Origin: a virus
Length of the DNA: 25,379 nt
Reading direction: 5' to 3' (one strand)
Virus record (IMG/VR): IMGVR_UViG_3300020442_003368
Span: 1 to 25,379 of that record
Under the pieces are notes generated by a model. The model had not been told where the DNA came from. It saw only the letters and a program-made list of their open reading frames with translations, and searched no databases. The position numbers and the translations under genes were made by a program. Positions 22,601 to 25,379 of this stretch are shown here, piece by piece (position 1 is the stretch's first letter; every line of letters begins with the position of its first letter).

Positions 22601-23519
22601 CACGGTCACTGAATCCGACAAATAATGAAATTTTATAATAATTTTTATCCTCTCTTTTTATAATCTCTACTTCTGATACTGATGCATTAGTGGCTAAATC
22701 AGTAGATTTAAATATTGTTTGACCAGTTAAGTTTTGAGGTTCTCCAAATGGTGTAATTAGGTCAGCTACAATAACTTCACGACGTATAAATTCAGCGTCA
22801 GATGGTTTAATTAAATTACCTTCTAGGTCAAGTATTTTTGATTCAACACCATAAAGAACTTTAAATAAAATTCTTATTGATTCCTCAACACCTTTTGATT
22901 GATAAAAAGAACGAGCAAATTTTACAAAGTTTCCAACATCTAATTTTTCTGAAAAGTCGTTATTTTCTAAACCTGGTAAAAATGTTTTTTTAAGTTTTTT
23001 GAAAAATTCTTGTATGAATAATACTGATAAATTTTGAACTGATGAACCTACAACGTGCATATTTGCATGTGTATCTTCAAATTTCAAACTTTCACGATTA
23101 ATTTCAAGAAGTGAAGATGAAATACCGACGTTATAACCAGTAATACCACTAAATCCACGAACACAACCTGTGAAAGAAGTAGAAGTAATGCCAGTGTAAG
23201 AAATTATTTCATCATCGACTTTAAGTAATCCATACTCGGAAGGAAATCCTTTTGTACTGGGAACATTAATAGTGGTATCTGTTGTAGATATACCTGCAGT
23301 TATTGTAGTTACACCAACAATAACTTCTGGAACTAGATTATCTGCTTTTAAATACTGATCAAAATTTGAAATTAAATCAGAAGGTCCACCTTGAAACTCT
23401 TGAGAAATATAATATTGCTTTAAAAATTCAACAGCGTTCGGAAAATCATCCAAGACAAAATCAGGTAACTGATTTTCAATAATTGTATTGACTTGTATTC
23501 TTTTGTCAATGTGTGACAT
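10656..23519 (-). CDS. 7: Giant gp7-like baseplate wedge protein (4287 aa)
   Basis: This gene occupies the gp7 slot between gp6 and gp8. T4 gp7 (about 1030 residues) joins the wedge to gp6, gp8 and gp10; this protein is about four times longer. Blocks resembling the C-terminal part of T4 gp7 are visible: FYQSKGVEESIRILFKVLYG (about residues 206-225), LTGQTIFKSTD (about 262-272) and WDKFVNPVNRLVHPSG (about 2455-2470). Between the last two lie about 2100 residues of repeats. These include glycine-tyrosine modules (GGSGY...P.V.I), HGF..GD..Y...YYV...FQL modules and, near residues 1195-1395, a YHYH-type domain (GHSPIIGWAYDGNPIYGPFG). The region after 2500 has further modules, a block with NQVPRGGLIVSLGSTPGLGY (about 3340-3360), a GSGGGGGTG linker (about 3615) and the end FPTIQRKNYSVGSLRGLR. 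The ATG has a good AGGA eight nt upstream and starts 3 nt after gp6. No signal peptide or membrane segment is seen. The structural role is well supported; the details of the gp7 equivalence rest on remembered T4 sequence. Confidence 0.8.
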   Translation of the reverse strand: MSHIDKRIQVNTIIENQLPDFVLDDFPNAVEFLKQYYISQEFQGGPSDLISNFDQYLKADNLVPEVIVGVTTITAGISTTDTTINVPSTKGFPSEYGLLKVDDEIISYTGITSTSFTGCVRGFSGITGYNVGISSSLLEINRESLKFEDTHANMHVVGSSVQNLSVLFIQEFFKKLKKTFLPGLENNDFSEKLDVGNFVKFARSFYQSKGVEESIRILFKVLYGVESKILDLEGNLIKPSDAEFIRREVIVADLITPFGEPQNLTGQTIFKSTDLATNASVSEVEIIKREDKNYYKISLFVGFSDRDLIEGTFTIPGKTKVVGGAVAGATIIDVDSTVGFGTTGTIIAGANTNINYTSKSINQFFGCTGVGVGIATASDLRSNETIFGYENGDLSKRVDLRITGVLSELIPVSDISLINEQENLFVKNIGEKIENDANNYKQIFANSWIYNTSSRFQVEISGSTFKLKTKIDKSSLKVGDRFEILERNEQTVVGGGVVGSIDVILNQINATNIAGFTPVQFQQYDIRRLVEKVSSSGVTLAQGNDAFIADTLSVYVDGNTDGYVASNSLPSYDIKTNIVEEVLVGSTAAGLDGYNPLNQKYSFVQFTPPPGEDIKFIQGDPVVYQPNGDSLVGLDTGRTYYVDPVIPGPNQNVSKIRLYNSNAQIGTASTVQVGPTTSTTDTHRFVLQRHASRVLEADNVLKKIPLSQNLFVPSQQDIPTNDIGILINGVNIRSPISDNQIYYGSLESVDLLNGGSGYDILKPPVIGIETSSGIGAAAEPILVGTVKEVFVDPQDFDIDQVQSISLTGGNGSGCVLQPILGERSRELNFDSRDVFFNGGVDIVNETITFKSQHSLQDGQLVYYSANNNTPIGIGTAYDLQNNINDTLSDGAPYYVRVVNPTTVRIFNTPTDATFGTAGINTVGLSTDTAASGIHKFKTDRKNTLVAIKVLEEGSGYTHRKLRVKPAGISTSLNVVSFKNHGFEHGEIVEYSAETSPIQGMSTTSSYYINKLTDDTFQLADAGIGATSKVNFERGKYVNFENSGQGFQIFKYPDIKVNISVSYGSTITGDIIATPVVTGELIGAYLYEEGTNYGSVTLDKQVVPKVSIENGRFAEFKPIIVGGRVTDVAVVNRGREYNSSPEVRVISTGSGAGAVVRPVIKDGFVIDAIVTNPGIGYSSVSTEVRAFPRGQNGQFTARVRSLTLNNQSRFGDSYLSTKDGKLNFGILGYSQDTATNFENTFTVNSNGEFNQITGHSPIIGWAYDGNPIYGPFGYSKADDINSELKIIQSSYKTNITNVVNRPSGYAAGFFVEDNIFDGSGDLDIHNGRFCKTPEFPNGIYAYFATVKLGSNTNKLEGVYPYFIGNTYRSPFIIENQLLNQDFDFNNSGLRRNTLPYNVDEPFAGNDFLIESYEKIRQLSVIEAVTKGNVDSIEILNGGQDYKIGDLTEFDDEGTNGSGFKAQVSEIVGIGISRIDTVVTPFNAAIFEWRGENEVVANYFPFIELNDQDSVSISGLSTDIKNLTNSFNVGVTTNSTSLASDMTIGNANGLVQDILLTNIPNTISVGGSIRIGSGNVATPEIVRVINIFPANNLVRVQRHTGIAHTTGSTVDILNNQISIPVKTTKFDSELNDIVYFNGPQSVGVGTTAGGEIKVQEFIGEQVNEVSIPTRTIRIPNHPFKNGQKVILNKRNGANRFDVGTTPLVTEFKLPFLGDNSTEVFVINKGINNIGLVTTRVGIGSTSEGLFFYSKGSNAGINSSLYFIETQKEQITGDVDKVITTVSTNVSAANTTKHNLREGDVVKMNVVPNLVVGSGSTTPVAVNYNSDFDILIINPISFTASNVETNQFDIVDHGFKTGDKVFYDGSATGLSTGKYYVNKVSSRKFQLTETIEDLNANPIRLAPVTANTGGTQSIAPINPRIDVVKNSKLTFGLSSTTLADFDFKLFYDRNLTNEYLSSQDSSSFNVGAAGTIGIGTNNTDPEGAKLSVQFSESTPITLYYGLTKGGYISTADTEVPNYSEIRFIDSEYNGEYKISNVTDDTFKFSPKVPEFLSYTSDQCDKLEYSTRSTNVHGGIKNFRILSPGFNYKKLPQFTKVSSESGTDANIVAQSKTIGRIKKIRIVDIGYEYSSDKTLGPEAFISPVVNIDNLDVIASVNIVSGGSDYMSEPNLIVYNPVSNEVVDDVSLQPFAPNQTISKVDVLSPVTGLDSVVHRIVSINNSNGVGINSVITNGSGIVTCFLETPINGFDDQPFAVGDEVYVEGIQRIGEAGIGTLSGGISTTTTVEGTGYNSDNYNYSFFDVIDYTAGTQCIAVFSLAGVTTNPGIAKTFQSGYATLINKKKYPIIEPVQTRGVFELKETLIIDNVVTDLKVIEVRNDYIKIDGKYKIKKGDRIKGELSNVSAEITSIADNQAKFTTDFSNRQEYGWLDDIGKLNEDYQVIPDNDYYQNLSYTVKSSIEWDKFVNPVNRLVHPSGLKNFADTSVVSNLKVGVGEVRESNQTVVLDVGNILELRDKQRVDAINNFDFARDFDTRVNGSKFITIKNKSLTDFTRCKTNRVLVHDDISDRFSSEGFESTNTIIEPLIEDFGHYLIQIVDPDTFDSQFSELVTLTTEKNAFLLEKTTDFTSVKLGDFNTEILPTGTKNLVFEPTEKFLKDHDIKILKIDFNTDLTGIGTNGIGSVDLTGVNSGVGSTTIGFTTSTILEVPTFDFNSLYATIFVQDSVTKEINYSEVIVDYDGTDTTIAETYVDSKSGLSNSIVGVVTARVENNLVKLQIENDRINTLDVRSNVVGLGSTATGIGTYRFSVSGQPEGAERSARLESGYVTGTATTITYATLNKLIDTTAKSLVRVSCGETSAVHQVISLRDDDDILTVQYPFVSAGSTTGIGTFGGEISGNNINLRFYPDAEFDSLIEIQSFNQILYTANDFENTPPDLKYGTVDQRVFLTTYDGAAGLRANKKDFVLKHEEVPIYSKTFNPVGTISTTTSVIDIPSHFFNTNEELTYTPESTFIGVAGTAISIGSTANIAGVVTTILPSTVYAKVLDENRFELYTRPEYVTTGNAITFTGTGSGNAHKLTMRKQLTKTLIGLDGVVQQPITFTSITHNFGVFDGFTYNNSIGIGLSQFVLSGISSIQPTDFLKLNGEYMKVTEVGFSSTPTGVINDSADVAAGIATLPVVKVDRGQLGIAQTSHSANDVARVHRGAFNIVDSTVFFADPPKGNNRSRRDETNLPFVKANFSGRTFLRSDYTTNMLFDDISDNFTGIGKTYSLTVGGANTSSGIGLGNGVLFINGVFQTPLTANNTGNNYEFISDTTAGISTVEFTGITSTNGDFIVSEFDINQNQVPRGGLIVSLGSTPGLGYAPLQGAKYKAFKDANGGITSVVGIATSSGFNLGIQTAAYDNITGIITVTTNKVHGFALERPNTVKLKNLEFSCVGYSGVTTTIFQDHERPLFLVGIVSDRTFEVQAGPSTIYHTYVGGGEAFEFFEDLTFGSGYRSPVSIGVTDQAYVHRFVSAGINSIRKGNFAATGTNAFTATNAVYTSHSGKLVLTIPNHGLSTSDTVGIDTGGLVFKCSKDNFFSNHPYPRAVSKTSFPNSDPIAGIQTAITAVTTNTITLNVGSGGGGGTGAEISAVVGAGGTLALTITSAGSGYVNPEIIIPEPNYDNLSVIGISRQGIGATTDTGSNLLVDVKVSAAKTTVGIGSTTFEISEFSIARPGHSFKVGDKFKPIGLVTAAHLSAPINEFELEVVSTFTDKFSAWQFGELDFIDSIRNLQDGVRKRFPLFFNGQLLSFEKDLTNSRSQLIDLNAILLIFVNGVLQKPSEAYQFEGGTTFEFEEAPRPEAKVDIFFYKGQEGVDVDVADIQQTVKIGDEVRLFKHPVGVTTSQETERTLNTLLGAKLVETDIYTGAGIDETNDKPFRWTKQKVDIILNGKKIDKSREILEPQVYPTAKIIGDLNSTSGEGNTNGIFVDDAEVFFYEKGDHLSSSAPNESDGDYNLAFSSVDALITSGEISVGAAATALVSAAGTISSIDITNGGSGYSGSVSIKISAPPSIGVGIGTTAIATATITNGSITSATVTNPGLGYSAFTPPQVIVELPSFQTEKLTSISNVEGFTGIITGITTTTGTGTHPLALKFFFRADKAANGLLQNYPVFITDTTVGNGVTSVNDSDTAVVGIGTTFVDNIYIVNDIDTLGEAGEITCNIHTNSSSSVLGIAVTGNFNNTNPGIATHLGRITWGRLYNATRNVNPISIGVTGLTINSGLTTFPTIQRKNYSVGSLRGLRSSGAIRVFGI
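11245..11461 (-). repeat. Glycine-tyrosine repeat pair near the C-terminus of the giant protein
   Basis: Residues about 4020-4092 read ITNGGSGYSGSVSIKI ... TATITNGSITSATVTNPGLGYSAFTPPQVIVELP-like (two units of 'GxGY...P.V.I' joined by a 'G.I....V...G' turn). It is the clearest double copy of the module; other copies in this protein lie near residues 752, 951, 1090, 1126-1183, 1433, 2078, 2123, 2156 and 3643. Confidence 0.75.
16080..16220 (-). other. Second T4-gp7-like block in the giant protein
   Basis: Near residues 2435-2480 the chain reads YYQNLSYTVKSSIEWDKFVN followed by PVNRLVHPSGLKNF. T4 gp7 has, as I remember it, SYYVMKIKSN...SRWKSDVIRFVHPVGF shortly after its GQTIYTATG block. Here the equivalent blocks are about 2180 residues apart, indicating that a very large segment sits between them. 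Confidence 0.6.
19334..19940 (-). other. YHYH-type domain within the giant protein
   Basis: Residues about 1195-1395 contain GHSPIIGWAYDGNPIYGPFG and, about 70 residues later, NGRFCKTPEFPNGIYAYFAT with VYPYFIG after it. This order matches the YHYH family (HSPIIG.A.DG.PIYGP, then G.YHYH.....PY..G). The histidines of the name motif are not conserved: YHYH is YAYF here. A structural rather than metal-binding role is therefore likely. Confidence 0.7.
22600..23519 (-). other. N-terminal T4-gp7-like domain of the giant protein
   Basis: About the first 306 residues hold LPDFVLDDFPNAVEFLKQYY, FIQEFFKKLKKTFLPG, FYQSKGVEESIRILFKVLYG and LTGQTIFKSTD. The last two resemble the remembered T4 gp7 segments FYSTKGIEASYKFLFKVLYN and LVGQTIYTATG, found in the same order near the T4 gp7 C-terminus. 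A 'DEIISY...RG' module (about residues 75-125) is inserted within this domain. The comparison is from memory and needs an alignment. Confidence 0.68.
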
Positions 23520-23522
23520 AAA

Positions 23523-25379
23523 TTATTTCCTCTCTAAATCTCCATTAGAGTAACTTGATGTATAGTAATCTCTTGTAAATACAACTCCTGAAACATCCTC
23601 TCCCGAAGCGATTACGTCCTTAACTGTATTTATTGTACTATTCGATACATCAAAATTAAGATATAAATCTTTTAAACCTACAACATCATTTGATTCAGGG
23701 AATGCTTGAACCTCGATTATATTATTATCACTTACTGTTGATGTAAAATTGATAGTGTTCAGTATAACTTCACCTTTTTTGTAATCAACCATACCAGCAT
23801 CTTTTATTAAAACCACTTGCTGACCTTGATTATTCTTCGTAACAACAGAAAGAGTTCCTTTTAAACTACCGTCTAAGTTACCAGAAATATTTTTATTTGG
23901 AACATCAGTGATATATGCAACTTGAGAAAACCCGTTTATGGTGAATCCTGTGCTCTTTATATTATATCCTGCTGGATTAATATAGAAACGATTACCAAAA
24001 CATAATTCATATTGAGCAAACTGATTTAAAAGTGCTTTTAAATCTCTTCTTATAATAACCTTTGTAATATTGGATGTAATACCATTGTCAACACGGTCAA
24101 TTAAAGTATTTAATTTACTGTATTTGAACCTACCACCAAACTTATTAATCTCAACATTATTTGAATAATCATTCAATGCACTAACAATTTCAGTTTTAAG
24201 TGAATCTGATGATGCTATTTGTGCTGTATTGTAATATACGTTACTCTCTATTTCCACATATAGTATCTTTAAGTCAACAATTTCTGAATTTATACCAGCA
24301 ATAGCGTAATTCTTCAATCTATTTTTAATTTGAGATTTGTCAAAATCAGATACAAATGTTCCATTTTTTGGTTTGATACTAATTTGAACTTTACCAAACT
24401 GTGGTGGATCTAATTCTTCTCCACCAACTACAGCAACAGACTCTGTAGCAGGGAAAATTGTTTGAATTATTGCTTCATAATCTCTTGGTGTAACTGCTCT
24501 GTATTGTGCTGAGTAGAGTCTTGGAGCGAAATACTTAATAGAAGACACATCTTCAACTTCGGCACCGTTAGAAGCGTTTGAGATGGTTGTAACTACTACA
24601 TTATCTGATGGTGTGAATAGTGTTCCATCACTTTTTTCAAATGAACCTTGGAAACTAAATTGAGAAGGACCGTTTCCATCTTCTCCATCAGTTACAAGAT
24701 ATTTTGCTGTAATAACTGTTCCAGACTCTAGTTTTTTTCCAAACAATCCGTCACCAAACATAATCTCATATTTTTCATCTTGAACTTCTTGTGCAAGATA
24801 AATTTCAGAGTTTTTATCAACATTTAATATGTTATCAACCATTGAATACTTTCTTCCAAGTCCAATATCAGTCGGACCTTTGACATATACTCTTAAAGTT
24901 GAACTATCGATGTTTGGACTGTCAATAATATATCTTTGTTCCTTTGTATTATCAACACGATACACCCTTTGAAGTACAGTTCCTTCATATACAGTGATTG
25001 GATCTGTAAATTGTGCAAATGAAGTCCCACCAATGTCTCTAACTCTTGAAGATGTTATCTCTTCTGGTATTGAAAAACGGTAAGTTGTATTTGCAACACT
25101 ACCTACACAAACTAATCCAGTACGAAGTGTAAGGAACTTAGGGGTGCTATTATTTGTTGCACCTAAGTTTACATCTCCTATGTTTATTGTCGCTGTTGCA
25201 GCGGTTTTTGAACGGGGTACATATCCAATATTTCTAGCGAGAGATACAACATTCTCTCTAATTGTTGCAGAATCTAAAAATGATTCATTTGCTACTAAAT
25301 TGGCATTAAATGCATTAATATATGTGTTATACGCTAAAGTATCAATTATAACTGAAAAGTTAGAACCCTCAAAATCAAA
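23523..25379 (-). CDS. 6: Baseplate wedge protein gp6, 5'-partial
   Basis: This is the homologue of T4 gp6, a wedge subunit whose dimers link neighbouring wedges into a ring around the baseplate hub. The frame is open to the right edge, giving 618 residues; T4 gp6 has about 660, so only a short N-terminal piece is missing. The visible N-terminal part has the typical NESFLDSATIRENVVSLAR and NIGYVPRS motifs. It is followed by FAQFTDPITVYEGTVLQRVY, a middle with MFGDGLFGKKLESGTVI, and a C-terminal core with FGGRFKYSKLNTLID and TSNITKVIIRRDL. A GTG at 24963-24965 could be taken as a start, but the conserved frame continues upstream of it without a stop, so it is internal. The stop lies 3 nt before the next gene, and the last codons (LERK) carry that gene's AGAGAGGA ribosome binding site. 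The gp6 identity is strong; the true start is outside the window. Confidence 0.93.
   Translation of the reverse strand, partial: FDFEGSNFSVIIDTLAYNTYINAFNANLVANESFLDSATIRENVVSLARNIGYVPRSKTAATATINIGDVNLGATNNSTPKFLTLRTGLVCVGSVANTTYRFSIPEEITSSRVRDIGGTSFAQFTDPITVYEGTVLQRVYRVDNTKEQRYIIDSPNIDSSTLRVYVKGPTDIGLGRKYSMVDNILNVDKNSEIYLAQEVQDEKYEIMFGDGLFGKKLESGTVITAKYLVTDGEDGNGPSQFSFQGSFEKSDGTLFTPSDNVVVTTISNASNGAEVEDVSSIKYFAPRLYSAQYRAVTPRDYEAIIQTIFPATESVAVVGGEELDPPQFGKVQISIKPKNGTFVSDFDKSQIKNRLKNYAIAGINSEIVDLKILYVEIESNVYYNTAQIASSDSLKTEIVSALNDYSNNVEINKFGGRFKYSKLNTLIDRVDNGITSNITKVIIRRDLKALLNQFAQYELCFGNRFYINPAGYNIKSTGFTINGFSQVAYITDVPNKNISGNLDGSLKGTLSVVTKNNQGQQVVLIKDAGMVDYKKGEVILNTINFTSTVSDNNIIEVQAFPESNDVVGLKDLYLNFDVSNSTINTVKDVIASGEDVSGVVFTRDYYTSSYSNGDLERK
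23526..23535 (-). promoter_or_regulatory. Ribosome binding site of the gp7-like gene
   Basis: The last codons of gp6 read TTA GAG AGG AAA TAA on the minus strand, placing AGAGAGGA eight nt before the ATG of the giant gene. It fixes the start at 23519 and shows overlap of the signal with the upstream coding sequence. Confidence 0.75.

Noticed and set aside
24963-24965. GTG as the gp6 start
   Set aside because: The same frame continues upstream to the window edge without a stop and with typical gp6 motifs, so the GTG is an internal valine codon.
1-25379. tRNAs, CRISPR array, insertion sequences, integrase, attachment sites, terminators
   Set aside because: The window is almost wholly coding with gaps of at most 41 nt. 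I saw no cloverleaf, no regularly spaced direct repeats, no transposase motif and no GC-rich hairpin followed by a T-run in the gaps.

Overview
The window is a near-gapless piece of the late structural (baseplate) region of a T4-like myovirus, read entirely on the minus strand. It is visibly AT-rich (Arg is mostly AGA). The gene order gp6 - gp7-like - gp8, DUF4815-type proteins full of short glycine-rich tokens, a degenerate YHYH-type module and T4-type late promoters (TATAAATA) together suggest a marine T4-like phage of the cyanophage/pelagiphage kind. No host-derived metabolic gene, tRNA or integrase is present, so the host cannot be named from this window alone.

Layout in transcription order, from high to low coordinates: (1) baseplate wedge gp6, 5' end outside the window; (2) a giant 4287-residue protein in the gp7 position; (3) baseplate wedge gp8; (4) a 2517-residue DUF4815-type structural protein; (5) a 67-residue protein with a C-terminal coiled coil; (6) a 76-residue tail-fibre-like small protein; (7) the N-terminal 329 codons of a tail fibre protein that runs off the left edge. 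Five of the eight gene ends and starts meet with 0-3 nt between them. The only two longer gaps (about 40 nt each, before gp8 and before the 76-residue gene) each hold one TATAAATA box. This suggests three late transcription units: gp6 + gp7, gp8 + DUF4815 protein + 67-residue protein, and 76-residue protein + fibre.

In T4, gp6, gp7 and gp8 form the baseplate wedge with gp10, gp25 and gp53. Here gp6 and gp8 are recognisable over their lengths. The gp7 homologue keeps short T4-gp7-like blocks, but they are separated by about 2100 residues of repeated beta-rich modules and followed by another roughly 1800 residues. The same module types recur in gp8 and in the DUF4815 protein, so the expanded baseplate seems to have been built from one shared set of parts. 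The T4 gp9-gp12 genes expected after gp8 are not recognisable; the DUF4815 protein, the two small proteins and the fibre occupy that place. The most interesting point in the window is this modular inflation of the baseplate wedge. All family assignments come from reading motifs by eye and from memory of T4 proteins; no searches were run.
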